A stretch of DNA of 58,446 nt. Origin: a virus. The stretch spans positions 1 through 58,446 of IMG/VR virus record IMGVR_UViG_3300025012_000101. One strand, written 5' to 3'. Below the pieces are notes generated by a model. That model saw only the letters and a program-made list of their open reading frames with translations. It made no database searches and was not told where the DNA came from. Numbering within the stretch: the stretch's first letter is position 1; each line of letters begins with the position of its first letter. Below are positions 49,246 through 58,446 of this stretch, piece after piece. Position numbers and translations under genes: made by a program.

Positions 49246-49947
49246 ATGTTCGTTGGTTGGTACATCAGATTTTTCAAGGCTACATTTATGTGCCATTGGG
49301 GGGTTGCGGCATCCATTGCTATTCCCATGATCATTGGTGACAACGGCCAAGGCGATGCAAATCAGGCGTCGGCCAATGCGGCGAATTCAAGCGCAGCCGC
49401 AGCGGACAAGCAAGTCGCCATCGCGCAGGATCAGTGGGATATGTGGAAGCAGCAGTACGGCCCGATGAACAATCAATTAACCGGCCTTACCACTGCCGCC
49501 GGATCGCCCGCGCAGATTGACCAGGAAGGCGCGATTGCGGATGCAAATGCCACCCAGCAGATCGGGCTGGCGAGCGCCGCAAAGAGTCGCGCGCTTCAGC
49601 GCACCGGCGTAAACCCGAACTCTGGGAATGCGCTGGCGCTGGCCACCGAGAATGCCAACAACGAGGCGCTGATGAAAACGGGAGCAGTCAACACCGCGCG
49701 CAAGACCACTCAGGATACCGCCTTTGCCAAGACGCTGGATACCGTCAACGCGGGCAATCGCGTGGCCAGCAATGCCACTACCGGGCTTTCATCGGCGACC
49801 GCCGGACTTTCTGCGGCATCGAATGCGAGTGCCGGGGTTGCGGCCAATGCGGCAAAAACAAACGAGTCGATGGGTGGGTTATACAACACGATTGGAACAG
49901 GTATCGCTAAAGTCTTAACTCAACCGAGTGGATGGGGAGGTGGTTAA
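49246..49947 (+). CDS. Internal virion protein, Ala/Asn-rich
   Basis: A 233-aa protein with a hydrophobic N-terminus (GVAASIAIPMIIG) and a long helical Ala/Asn/Gln-rich body with DKQVAIAQDQWDMWKQQYGP. This composition is typical of podovirus ejection proteins stored in the head. It precedes two more proteins of this type. The exact start is uncertain. Confidence 0.6.
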   Translation: MFVGWYIRFFKATFMCHWGVAASIAIPMIIGDNGQGDANQASANAANSSAAAADKQVAIAQDQWDMWKQQYGPMNNQLTGLTTAAGSPAQIDQEGAIADANATQQIGLASAAKSRALQRTGVNPNSGNALALATENANNEALMKTGAVNTARKTTQDTAFAKTLDTVNAGNRVASNATTGLSSATAGLSAASNASAGVAANAAKTNESMGGLYNTIGTGIAKVLTQPSGWGGG

Positions 49948-49949
49948 TC

Positions 49950-51170
49950 ATGGCAATTTCAATGGCAGGACTGGCAAGCACAATGCAAGGGTATCAGCAG
50001 GCTGACCGCCAGCGCGCGAGCGATGAAGCGAACACCCGCAAGGATCGGCGCGACCAATGGCAATTCGAGCAGGAAAAGAAGGCGCAAGAGGCGCGCACAA
50101 GGGAAGATGCTGTCCTGAATGGCGAACCTGGACTCAGTGCAGTTACTCCAAAAGTGCCCGCAGCTACTGATCAGGCCGCGCCCGTTACCCAGCAGCCTTC
50201 CGCCAGCATGGGCGCATCAACGCCGGCATTGGCGCAGCCATCTGCTCAAGCAGCGCCTACCTCGCCTATCTCCTATTCCAAGCAGATGCAGCAGCGCGTG
50301 AATGACTACGCCGCGAAGAATCCGAACGACATCAAAGGCATCACCTCGATGCAAGCCAAGGTGGATTCGTTTGCTCAGGGTGAAACAGCAAAAAAACAAA
50401 ACGAGTTTCTGGCCTATGGAAACGATGCAATCCGCAAGCTGGTCGCCTTCAACGACGTATCTGGTGTGCAGGAACTTATGACGAAGCATTGGCCGGACGG
50501 CAAGCAGTACCAGTTCCAGGCGAACAAGGATGGTTCGTATGACGTTGCCGAAGTAGGCGGCACCCGCACCAAGCATTTCAGCAACATGGATGAGCTTGGC
50601 AGGACAATTACCAATGTGCTGAGTCCGGCGCAATACCAAGCAGCCCATGCAAAAGCGCAGGAAACCGGCCTTGTGGAAGGTGCAAAATTACCCGCGAAGG
50701 TTGCCGAGGAAGAGGCCAAGGCGCGCGCCAAGGCAAAAGGTGATATTGAGACAGCGCAGCAAACCGGCGTAGTGGACAAGAATAAAGCCGATGCAACGCA
50801 ATCAAGGGCTGCTGCCGGGTTATCGTCGGCATCCGCCGGTGAAAAGAACTTCGACACCGGGCAAAAAAGCGCACTGGCCAAGGTGAATGCGCAGATCGCC
50901 GCAACCGATGAAGTTGCCGAGCCATCCAAGTACAAAGAACTGCTGAAGCAAAGAGCGAGCCTTGAGCCGCGCCAAGTCAATGTCGGAGGGTTGCATACCA
51001 CGCTTGGCGAAAACGATAGCGGCATGAAGGTGCCGATCATTACCGATCCGGTTACCGGCAAGGTGTATCAAGGCGGGAATGTGATCTATGACCGTAGCAG
51101 CGGGTCGGCCACTCCCAAGCAAACTCCACTGCCAGCAGCGGGACTCCCTTCAGGATTTAAGCCGCTCTAA
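49950..51170 (+). CDS. Internal virion / ejection protein
   Basis: A 406-aa, Ala/Gln/Lys-rich coiled-coil protein starting at ATG 49950, with GGGAGGTGG upstream. QGYQQADRQRASDEANTRKD at the N-terminus and a central beta portion (QYQFQANKDGSYDVAEVGGT) match ejection-protein-type genes preceding polyvalent proteins. It lies 18 bp upstream of the giant gene. Confidence 0.65.
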   Translation: MAISMAGLASTMQGYQQADRQRASDEANTRKDRRDQWQFEQEKKAQEARTREDAVLNGEPGLSAVTPKVPAATDQAAPVTQQPSASMGASTPALAQPSAQAAPTSPISYSKQMQQRVNDYAAKNPNDIKGITSMQAKVDSFAQGETAKKQNEFLAYGNDAIRKLVAFNDVSGVQELMTKHWPDGKQYQFQANKDGSYDVAEVGGTRTKHFSNMDELGRTITNVLSPAQYQAAHAKAQETGLVEGAKLPAKVAEEEAKARAKAKGDIETAQQTGVVDKNKADATQSRAAAGLSSASAGEKNFDTGQKSALAKVNAQIAATDEVAEPSKYKELLKQRASLEPRQVNVGGLHTTLGENDSGMKVPIITDPVTGKVYQGGNVIYDRSSGSATPKQTPLPAAGLPSGFKPL

Positions 51171-51188
51171 GCAAAAGGACATCGCCCA

Positions 51189-54100
51189 ATGGCACAGCAA
51201 TGGAAAGCAGTTGAAGGCGCTGCGAAGAACGATAGCGGAGAATACCAGGCGCTTGTTGGCGGGAAGTGGCAGCCGGTAGCGGGCGCGGCGAAGAATGACG
51301 CTGGCGAGTACATGGCGCTGATGGATGATGCGCCACCCGGATTGCTTGACCGCGCAACCGCTGCTGTAAAGTCCGGCCTGTCTTCCATTGACTCTGCGCT
51401 ATCCGCGCCGAAGTCTGTGATGGATGGCTATGTCGATGATCGCCAATCGAAGTCGGCAGCAAACCCAAGCCTTGGTCAATCCGGGCTGAGTCAAGCCGGT
51501 TATGGACGCGCCGTGAGTATGGCGCGCGCCGGTTCTGTGCCTGAACAGGATGGTGACATTGTGTCCAGGGCGGTCAATGTAGCCAGTGGTGACACTCGGG
51601 CTATGGCAGGCCGGCAGGCTGTTGACGATGCCGCAGATCAGATAAAGGCTGAGCAGCAAACGCAGGCCGCGCAAGACAAGGCATTTCGTACTGATCATCC
51701 GATCATGTCCGGGTTCGCGTCTGGAGCCTCACAACTTGCCGAATCTGTAGCCGATGCTCCACAGTTCGCTAACGACACCATTAAGGAAGTGGCAATCAAC
51801 CCATTCATGCGTCTGTTCGGCCAAGAACCATTGAAACCGACTGAGCGATTCTCTATTGCAAAAGACCTTGAGAACACATCGAACGCGCTGCGCCCAGACA
51901 TTGCGAACAAGAAATTATCCGAACTGAAAGGAATGGGCGATTACACGGACTGGATCGCGGCGCAGGCCGCCATTCAAGCACCGCAAATCGTCGGTTCAAC
52001 TGGCGCTGCTTTCATTCCAAAGTTGCGCGCCGCATATCTTGGAATGATGGGCGTTACATCCGGTGCATTGCAATACCAGCAAGACCTCGAAAAGAACGTA
52101 ACTCAACGCCGCGCATGGTTGGACGGAGTAACCAATGGAGCATTCGAGGCTCTAGGCGAGGCGCTTCCGTTCGCGGCGTTCGATAAGATTGGTGCGCTTG
52201 TGATGAGAATGCCAGCGTCGCAACGCGCACCGTTCATTGCAGAGGCTGTCAAGAAAACGCTTGCGGCTACCGGGGCGATGGTAGGGCAGCACGCCTCAGA
52301 GGGTGTGTCAGAAGCTTTCACGCAGGCAGGTCAAAACGCATCACAGAACTACATTGCTGAAATCCCTACCGGGCTAATGGATAACGTACCCGAAGCTGGA
52401 GCAATCGGCGCAATCATGGCGACACCGATGGCCTTGTCTCACGGCTACCACGCGGCGCGTCAGCCGCAATCAGCCGGCGCAGCACTCGGTAATTCCCTGC
52501 AATCCGAAGTAGATGGCAATCAATTCGACAAGCGCGCCATCACCGAGGACGCGCTACGTGCCTTGTCTCCCACTGGCAAGCTACCCACGCCGCTCACCGC
52601 AAAGGCTGCCGAAGCATCGGCGCGTCAAAAATCTATCGTCACCGGCCAGCCGCACCAGGTTATTGAGCATCCAGCAGAAGCGGGGAAATTTACCGCCGTG
52701 CCTGCCACTGTTGCGCAGGAGGTTGAGCAGAAAGCCGCCGCAATTCAGCCAGAGATTCAGGCAGAAGATGCCGCCATGCTGCAACAGGCCGAGGAATTCG
52801 GACAGGCACCCGTCGATCACTTCGCCAATGGCGTAACACCCGAGGCGCTGGACAGCCTATTTGCAGAGTCGCGCGCCAAGGCCGCTGCAAAAGTTGCACA
52901 ACCTATCGCAGCACCGGCCACGCCAATTCAGGAAATCGCACCGATTCAGGTTACTCCATCGACAACAATTCAAGAATTATCGACAACTTTCCCCGACTTC
53001 AATACCTGGAAGCAGGGTAAGGCCGGCACGCCTGATGACCTCGAAGCGCAGTGGTTCGCAGATCAAAAGGTGCATGCGAAAGCCAAGGCAATGCAGGACA
53101 TTATCCCAGCCAATCCGATTGATGCCGCTGCACATGATGCGGCCACCTCACCGCTCAATGACTTGCCCGAGCCAACGCAGGCACAGAAAGAGGCTGGTAA
53201 CTACAAGAAGGCGCATATCAAGCTGCACGGGCTGGACATTGCCATAGAGAACCCGAAGGGATCGGAGCGCAGCGGCATAGACCCGAACGGAGAGGCATGG
53301 AGCGTTGCGCTTCCGGATCACTACGGGTATATCAAGCGCACCAGTGGCGCGGATGGCGATCATGTTGATACCTATATCGGAAACAATCCGGAAAGCCTGC
53401 ATGTATTCGTAGTCGATCAGGTCAATGCCGACTCTGGCAAGTTCGACGAACACAAAATAATGCTCGGATTTAATAGCGTGGAAGATGCGATGCGCAGCTA
53501 TCAGGCCGCATTCAACGATGGGCGTGGGCATGCACGCATCGGCTCTATCACACCGATGACTGTTGACGCATTCAAGACATGGCTTAAGGAAGGCGAAACG
53601 AAGCAACCTGCTGCGCCTCAAGCATTTTGGAAAGGAAACCATGAAGCATCTGCCGCCAAACCATTACCTACTGACTCGCAACCCGATCATGGCGCAAGTA
53701 AAGCCGCTGGGAACATGGTACAGCCATCATCCGGAACTATCGGAAGCGATGCAGCTACCGTGGGAAGAGCTGCTGCTGTGGACGGCGGGATGGCTTCCGG
53801 AGAAGCGCAACGACATAGTGACGCAGAGGGTGCTGATGCACGACATGCTGCGGGGAGCGACACGGCAGTAACACCAGACGTAACCGGAGCAATCCGCGCC
53901 CACGTCGAGCAGCTTGTGAAGCGCCGCGCGGTCGCACAGCAAATCAAGCGCGGCGATTACTTCGGTGCCGCCCTGCAAGAAGCCAAGAATGCTATGGCCG
54001 GCAAGAAGGTATCCGCAGAGAAAATGCGCAAGCACGCCATCGCTTTCGCTTCGGATGTAAAGCTGGCTGACGCATTCAATGGCATCGCCGACGTTCTGGA

Positions 54101-57100
54101 AGCAAGCAGTCAAGCCAAGCAGCCAGCACAGAAGAAGCCGCAGCGTGCCTCGCATGACTTGTTGCAGCGCATCAAGCAGCTTGGTGGCATTGACGGAACA
54201 CTGGCGCTGGACATCACCGGCGAGGCGCGCGCGCCCGGCGGATGGAAGTTCGCCTTCAAGAAGGGCGGCACCGGCCTGGACGATTTGGCTACCATGCTGG
54301 CTGACGATGGGTTTATGATAGACACCAGCGACGTGGACGGTGGCGTGCAGCAGTTGCGCGACATGATCCGTGCGCACATCGGCGGCGAGCGCAACTTCAA
54401 GGCGAAGACGCTGGAAGCGTCGACCGAGGCAATGGCAAGCGAGCGCAACCTGGACGCACTGGCGCAGCGCGCTAACGAGCTGGGCATCAATTGGCGCAAC
54501 CTATCCGCACAGCAGTTGTCGGATGCCGTGTATGAGGCGGAAGATGCCTTGGCGATGGACGCACTTGATGCGGCAGATAATCCAGAAGAAGCTGCCGAAC
54601 TGTCAGACGCGGTATTTGATGGCGTGGTAGATGATGGAGATATTGAATTCACAGCAAGTACACCCGACGAAATAGCCGCATGGCTGGGAGAAGATGATGG
54701 ACAAGAAGGAAATGCAGGAACGGTTCAAGGCGTTGTCGCCGAAGGACAAGAAGCTGGTACTGGACGTAACGGCGGCACGAATCGCCAAGAAGCGGGAGTT
54801 GGACAAGAAGTTCTCCAAAGCTACACCGCCGCAGAAGTAACTCAGCGCGAAGCCGCACAGGATGCGCAGGAACGCGCCCAGCGCGCCGAAGAGGATGCGG
54901 CAAAGGCGGAGCAAGCCGCAAAGGATCAAGCCGCGCTAGATGCCAAAATCAAGGCGCGCACCGACAACCCAGAGAACTTCAAATTCGGTGAAAACAGCAA
55001 GCAGGCCGCAGCGCCGGTTTCCGACCTGTTCAATCAGCCGTCCGCATCAAGCAACCTAGAACTCCAGCGCGTCATCAAGAAGGCTTACGAAGTCGGCGTA
55101 AGCGCCGCGCGCATCAGCGAGATCGGCAATGACATTCCTGCGCTGACAGAGGAAATTGGCCGCGCCGTAATGGCGATGGGCAGCAAGCAAGCGGCAAAGC
55201 CAACCGCGAAGCAATCCGATAATGCCCTGACTGCCGCGCTGAATGAGTACGAGGAAACCGGCGAAATTGGAACAGTCGATGAATTGGCTGATCGCATCGA
55301 GTCTATGATTGACGAAGGCACTGCGCCTGAATCGTTGACTGAAGCTATAAAGCAGTACCGAGACGACCAAGCATACGACCGCGAGCTATCCGGGCGCGGC
55401 GACATGGATGCGGCGGAAGTAAGGCTGATTGCTGCGATCCGTGCGGCGTCAAATGAAAGCAAGCCAGAAGAAATCCTCGTCAAGCAGCCGTACAACGTCA
55501 ACACGATGGCCGGTATTGCCGAGTTCGAGCAAGCGAAAGAAACCGCATCCAGCGCCCCAGAAAACACAATCATCCGCGTCCGCATCGAGAAGGAAGGTCT
55601 GTATGAGCATGATCCGGTAAAAACTCTCTACGGCGCATTTGTGGCGAATGGCGACGGCACAGCAACATGGGCGCAAGCCACATTCCCGGCATCGAAGGAA
55701 ATCCCATCTGATGCGGAGATCATGGAATTGGCAGAATCAATCCGACTGCGCGACAAGGAAACCGAAGCCAAGATTGCCGAGCAGTCGCGCAAGAACAAGG
55801 CTGGACTGGCCGACAAAGGAATTGTGGTCGGGCTGGAATTGCAAAGCCCGTCAACCTATGTTCCGGGCAAAAAAGGCATGACCACGTTCACGCGCGCCAA
55901 AGTGGTGGCGATTGACGACCACGGAATTGCAGAGGTTCACGCCACACTCAAGGGATCGGGTAAGACCTATGTGTTCAAAGCGGATGCCGATAGTAGGCTG
56001 TTCGAGAAACTGGCAGAGAAAACTGAATTAACACAAGCCAAAAAACTCGAAGTCCTGAAAGCCCAGGCACAGGGCAAGATTAGCGGCGATCAGGCCGATG
56101 CGATGAAGCAATTGGCCGATGCCGGGGAACATGCGGCAGTGGATGAGGTGCTGAAGCCAGCGCAGGCCGAGCAACCCGAAATTTCTGATTCTGAATACGA
56201 TACGCTGATAGCGAGAGCAGAAAAAGAAAACTCGCTTGAGCCAAGATCGATGCGCAGAGCCGCATTTGTTGAAGGAGTTAATGACGGGATGTACGGAAAC
56301 CCGCAGAAGCGAACAAATGCAGACGCTTACCGAGAAGGTTACGCATGGGGAATTGAGAATAAGCCATCCAAGGCCGAGCAACCAGCCAGCGTAGAGGGTG
56401 CGCCTATCGAGGATTTTGGCGAAAAAATATCCGGTGCGCGCAAGGAATACGCCGCCGCCTACAAAGATAAGATGGATGCCGCGAAGGGCATGGACATTCT
56501 CGCACAGCCGCTGTCGAAGTCGTGGCCAGAGCCGGACTATCAGAAGCTGGTTGATGCCGGAAATGACAAGAGCATCGTCGGGCTGGTGCGCTCGATGCGC
56601 GACGAAATCCCGAATAAGCCCGGCAAGTCATACCGCCAAAAGACCTGGGCGGCACAAGTTGAACTGCTGCGCGACACCGCCGACAAGCTGCTGAACGATC
56701 AAGCATTCGCGGACAAGTTCGTCAGCGACATGAAGAAGGTTGAGCATCTTAAACTGGATGATGTAATTAATGGCCGCGCCGAGCTGTATGCCTTGCTCGG
56801 ACATGAAAAATCCCTGAAGGGAATCCGCATATCGCGCAGCCAGTATGGCGTTTACAACGGCGTCCCATTTAACCCGCCTAAGATCATTTGGGAAGTCACT
56901 AAGGATGCGAAGGCTACTGCGTTCGGCAACATGCCCAGGACGCTCGGCAGCGGCGACACGCGGCAGGCTGCAATCGACTCGTTCACCAAAGCATATTCCA
57001 CGCTGGATACCAGCAAAGAGAAGGACAACAAGACCAAGTTCGACCTGTACGCAAATAGGTACGCCAAGGCTGGCGACAAAGGGCAGTATTTCATCGGCAA

Positions 57101-58446
57101 GAAGGTGGGGCGCAACGTCATTCACATCAAGGACGGGCTCGATACCGTTAAGGAAGCGCGCGTCTACGCGGCAGAGCACAACGATGAGCTGACTGCCATC
57201 CTTGAGCAAAAGAAGGCAATACCCAACGAGCGCTACGACACCAACCAGCCGCGTGTTGGGCAGGATATGCGCAACGGGCAGGATGTCACGCCGCAGATGT
57301 TCTCAGATGCCTTCGGCTTCCGTGGGGTGCAATTCGGGAATTATGTGGAGGGCGCGCGTCGGCAGAAAGACTTGAACGATGCCTACGATGCGCTGATGGA
57401 CTTGGCCGCCGTGCTGGACATTCCGCCCAAGGCGTTGTCGCTGAATGGCGAACTCGGGCTGGCCTTCGGCGCACGCGGCACAGGCGGAAAGAACCCGCAT
57501 TCCGCCCACTATGAATCCGGCCAAGTTGTCATTAACCTAACCAAAGGCAGCGGAGCGGGCAGTCTGGCGCATGAATGGTGGCACGCACTAGACAGCTATT
57601 TCTCGCGCGTTGCGGGGAAGAAAGACGATTTCGCCACTGACCGACCAGATGTCTCGCTGGCCGCGCGCGACGCGAAGTATTATTTCAATAATGACGGCAT
57701 CCGCAAGGAAATGATCGAAGCGTTCGGCGCGGTCGTGAAGGCCATCAACGGAACGGCCATCAAGCAGCGTTCCGGCTCGCTCGATGCGCGCCGCACGAAA
57801 GAATACTGGGGCACCGGCATTGAGATGTCAGCGCGCTCATTCGAGCGCTACGTGATCGCCAAGCTGCATGACAACGGATTCGCAAACGATTATCTGGCAA
57901 ACGTGGTATCGGAAAAATACTGGAACGCGGCAGAAGCATTGGGCATCGGTGAAGGTGGAAGCTACCCGTACCCGACAGAATCAGAACTGCCGGCCATTCG
58001 CGGCGGGTTCGATAAGTTCTTCCAGACCATTGAGTCCAAGGAAACCGACAAGGGCGTGGCGATGTTCAGCCGAGGCGAGCAGGTAGGCGGCCAAACCGTC
58101 GCCTCCGTCACCAAGTCCACCGCCCAACTCCGCGCCCGCTGGCTTGGCTTCCGTCGCGTCAAGATCGTGCAGTCGGTTAAGGAAGTTCCGAACGAAATCT
58201 ATCTGCGTGCGCTGCGTGCGCTCAAGCCAATCGATCAGGGCACAGAAGGGTTTTACGATCCCAAGACAAACACTGTCTACCTGATCGCGGACAATATCGC
58301 ATCGCCGGAGCGCGCGGCGTGGGTCGCAATCCATGAGGTTGTCGGGCATGGCGGGCTGCGCATGCTGGATGCAAAGGTGGCAGAGCATATCGACACCTTG
58401 GCGAAGAACACTACCGTAGCAAAGCTGGCGCGTGCGATTGCGGAGC
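51189..58446 (+). CDS. Giant polyvalent virion protein, N-terminal part (continues at base 1)
   Basis: The ATG at 51189 opens a frame that reaches the end of the window and continues in phase at base 3, stopping at 4310: 3,812 aa in all. Residues 665-805 (53190-53600) match the InPase domain of polyvalent proteins (AHIKLHGLDIAIENPKGSER, GADGDHVDTYIG). Then come linkers and helical domains. About 2030-2145 is an LPD1-like zincin with HEWWH (57570-57584), and a second zincin motif HEVVGH is at 58332-58349. The two metalloprotease motifs and many LPD-type domains suggest an injected anti-defence protein. Two small ORFs (53641, 54697) lie inside its linkers. Confidence 0.9.
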   Translation, partial: MAQQWKAVEGAAKNDSGEYQALVGGKWQPVAGAAKNDAGEYMALMDDAPPGLLDRATAAVKSGLSSIDSALSAPKSVMDGYVDDRQSKSAANPSLGQSGLSQAGYGRAVSMARAGSVPEQDGDIVSRAVNVASGDTRAMAGRQAVDDAADQIKAEQQTQAAQDKAFRTDHPIMSGFASGASQLAESVADAPQFANDTIKEVAINPFMRLFGQEPLKPTERFSIAKDLENTSNALRPDIANKKLSELKGMGDYTDWIAAQAAIQAPQIVGSTGAAFIPKLRAAYLGMMGVTSGALQYQQDLEKNVTQRRAWLDGVTNGAFEALGEALPFAAFDKIGALVMRMPASQRAPFIAEAVKKTLAATGAMVGQHASEGVSEAFTQAGQNASQNYIAEIPTGLMDNVPEAGAIGAIMATPMALSHGYHAARQPQSAGAALGNSLQSEVDGNQFDKRAITEDALRALSPTGKLPTPLTAKAAEASARQKSIVTGQPHQVIEHPAEAGKFTAVPATVAQEVEQKAAAIQPEIQAEDAAMLQQAEEFGQAPVDHFANGVTPEALDSLFAESRAKAAAKVAQPIAAPATPIQEIAPIQVTPSTTIQELSTTFPDFNTWKQGKAGTPDDLEAQWFADQKVHAKAKAMQDIIPANPIDAAAHDAATSPLNDLPEPTQAQKEAGNYKKAHIKLHGLDIAIENPKGSERSGIDPNGEAWSVALPDHYGYIKRTSGADGDHVDTYIGNNPESLHVFVVDQVNADSGKFDEHKIMLGFNSVEDAMRSYQAAFNDGRGHARIGSITPMTVDAFKTWLKEGETKQPAAPQAFWKGNHEASAAKPLPTDSQPDHGASKAAGNMVQPSSGTIGSDAATVGRAAAVDGGMASGEAQRHSDAEGADARHAAGSDTAVTPDVTGAIRAHVEQLVKRRAVAQQIKRGDYFGAALQEAKNAMAGKKVSAEKMRKHAIAFASDVKLADAFNGIADVLEASSQAKQPAQKKPQRASHDLLQRIKQLGGIDGTLALDITGEARAPGGWKFAFKKGGTGLDDLATMLADDGFMIDTSDVDGGVQQLRDMIRAHIGGERNFKAKTLEASTEAMASERNLDALAQRANELGINWRNLSAQQLSDAVYEAEDALAMDALDAADNPEEAAELSDAVFDGVVDDGDIEFTASTPDEIAAWLGEDDGQEGNAGTVQGVVAEGQEAGTGRNGGTNRQEAGVGQEVLQSYTAAEVTQREAAQDAQERAQRAEEDAAKAEQAAKDQAALDAKIKARTDNPENFKFGENSKQAAAPVSDLFNQPSASSNLELQRVIKKAYEVGVSAARISEIGNDIPALTEEIGRAVMAMGSKQAAKPTAKQSDNALTAALNEYEETGEIGTVDELADRIESMIDEGTAPESLTEAIKQYRDDQAYDRELSGRGDMDAAEVRLIAAIRAASNESKPEEILVKQPYNVNTMAGIAEFEQAKETASSAPENTIIRVRIEKEGLYEHDPVKTLYGAFVANGDGTATWAQATFPASKEIPSDAEIMELAESIRLRDKETEAKIAEQSRKNKAGLADKGIVVGLELQSPSTYVPGKKGMTTFTRAKVVAIDDHGIAEVHATLKGSGKTYVFKADADSRLFEKLAEKTELTQAKKLEVLKAQAQGKISGDQADAMKQLADAGEHAAVDEVLKPAQAEQPEISDSEYDTLIARAEKENSLEPRSMRRAAFVEGVNDGMYGNPQKRTNADAYREGYAWGIENKPSKAEQPASVEGAPIEDFGEKISGARKEYAAAYKDKMDAAKGMDILAQPLSKSWPEPDYQKLVDAGNDKSIVGLVRSMRDEIPNKPGKSYRQKTWAAQVELLRDTADKLLNDQAFADKFVSDMKKVEHLKLDDVINGRAELYALLGHEKSLKGIRISRSQYGVYNGVPFNPPKIIWEVTKDAKATAFGNMPRTLGSGDTRQAAIDSFTKAYSTLDTSKEKDNKTKFDLYANRYAKAGDKGQYFIGKKVGRNVIHIKDGLDTVKEARVYAAEHNDELTAILEQKKAIPNERYDTNQPRVGQDMRNGQDVTPQMFSDAFGFRGVQFGNYVEGARRQKDLNDAYDALMDLAAVLDIPPKALSLNGELGLAFGARGTGGKNPHSAHYESGQVVINLTKGSGAGSLAHEWWHALDSYFSRVAGKKDDFATDRPDVSLAARDAKYYFNNDGIRKEMIEAFGAVVKAINGTAIKQRSGSLDARRTKEYWGTGIEMSARSFERYVIAKLHDNGFANDYLANVVSEKYWNAAEALGIGEGGSYPYPTESELPAIRGGFDKFFQTIESKETDKGVAMFSRGEQVGGQTVASVTKSTAQLRARWLGFRRVKIVQSVKEVPNEIYLRALRALKPIDQGTEGFYDPKTNTVYLIADNIASPERAAWVAIHEVVGHGGLRMLDAKVAEHIDTLAKNTTVAKLARAIAE
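53641..53871 (+). CDS. Possible nested gene 2 in the giant polyvalent gene (+1 frame)
   Basis: A 76-codon ORF with AAAGGA just before its ATG. Product: HLPPNHYLLTRNPIMAQVKP, WYSHHPELSEAMQLPWEELL, WTAGWLPEKRNDIVT: diverse, Trp/His-rich and protein-like. The giant frame across the same bases is Ala/Gly/Ser-rich low-complexity linker between the InPase domain and a helical domain. That contrast is the evidence for overprinting. Confidence 0.45.
   Translation: MKHLPPNHYLLTRNPIMAQVKPLGTWYSHHPELSEAMQLPWEELLLWTAGWLPEKRNDIVTQRVLMHDMLRGATRQ
54697..54840 (+). CDS. Possible nested gene 3 in the giant polyvalent gene (+1 frame)
   Basis: A 47-codon ORF with GGGAG 6 nt before its ATG. Product: DKKEMQERFKALSPKDKKLV then a second Lys-rich helix, a coherent charged helical pair. 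The giant frame here reads Gly/Glu/Gln-rich linker (GQEGNAGTVQGVVAEG). It is in the same +1 frame as the ORFs at 53641 and 1051. Confidence 0.4.
   Translation: MDKKEMQERFKALSPKDKKLVLDVTAARIAKKRELDKKFSKATPPQK
58318..58446. repeat. Terminal overlap equal to bases 1-126 (circular assembly)
   Basis: Bases 58318-58443 equal 1-126 exactly. The last three bases (AGC) differ from 127-129, but 58434-58446 match 171-183. A 10-bp repeat GCGATTGCGG at 117-126 and 171-180 could explain this as a variant read lacking 54 bp (18 codons). Confidence 0.9.

Overview
The window looks like one whole temperate podovirus genome assembled as a circle. Bases 1-126 are repeated exactly at 58318-58443, and one reading frame (starting at 51189) runs off the right end and continues at base 3. 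This gives a circle of about 58,317 bp with a single 3,812-residue gene across the cut. The P22/BPP-1-type head, portal and tail genes, mid-50s GC (by eye) and a tRNA-type attP suggest a beta- or gammaproteobacterial host; the host is an inference.

Layout. 1-4310 is the C-terminal third of a giant polyvalent virion protein. 4318-5740 is the lysogeny end: tyrosine integrase, an attP with tandem arm sites, a tRNA 3'-end core and a perfect 14-bp parS-like palindrome, and an AlpA-like excisionase. 5737-18173 (minus strand) is a long early operon: SSB, cytosine methyltransferase, Gp37/Gp68 protein, NTP pyrophosphohydrolase, DGR reverse transcriptase, a DGR template repeat, a MutS-like/Avd accessory protein, two diversified target genes, DUF2303-like protein, YqaJ-type exonuclease, a putative annealing protein and small genes. 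A sigma70-type promoter at 18646-18674 with two operators drives it through a roughly 465-nt hairpin-rich leader. 18744-20733 (minus) holds the LexA/CI-type repressor and membrane, lipoprotein and HNH genes. 20806-28218 (plus) holds Cro, replication genes, two more methyltransferases and many ATGA-coupled small genes. 28344-29721 is lysis; 29721-51170 is packaging, head and tail.

The standout is two complete, unrelated diversity-generating retroelements (DGRs). DGR1 (minus, 8933-17133) uses one 115-bp template to diversify two paralogous FGE/C-type-lectin-type genes that lie among recombination genes, not tail genes. It has an unusual MutS-like/Avd accessory protein, and a conserved hairpin sits 21 nt past each variable repeat. 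DGR2 (plus, 41153-44423) is arranged like the BPP-1 element: tail-protein target, avd, template, RT. Across the three variable repeats I count 49 template mismatches (15, 16 and 18), and every one falls on a template adenine.

Other notable points are a set of five matching repressor operators (three at the cI/cro switch, two at the leftward promoter), a cytosine methyltransferase gene fully overlapped by a second 241-codon frame with a G10 tract inside, and three small +1-frame ORFs with ribosome-binding sites inside low-complexity linkers of the giant gene.
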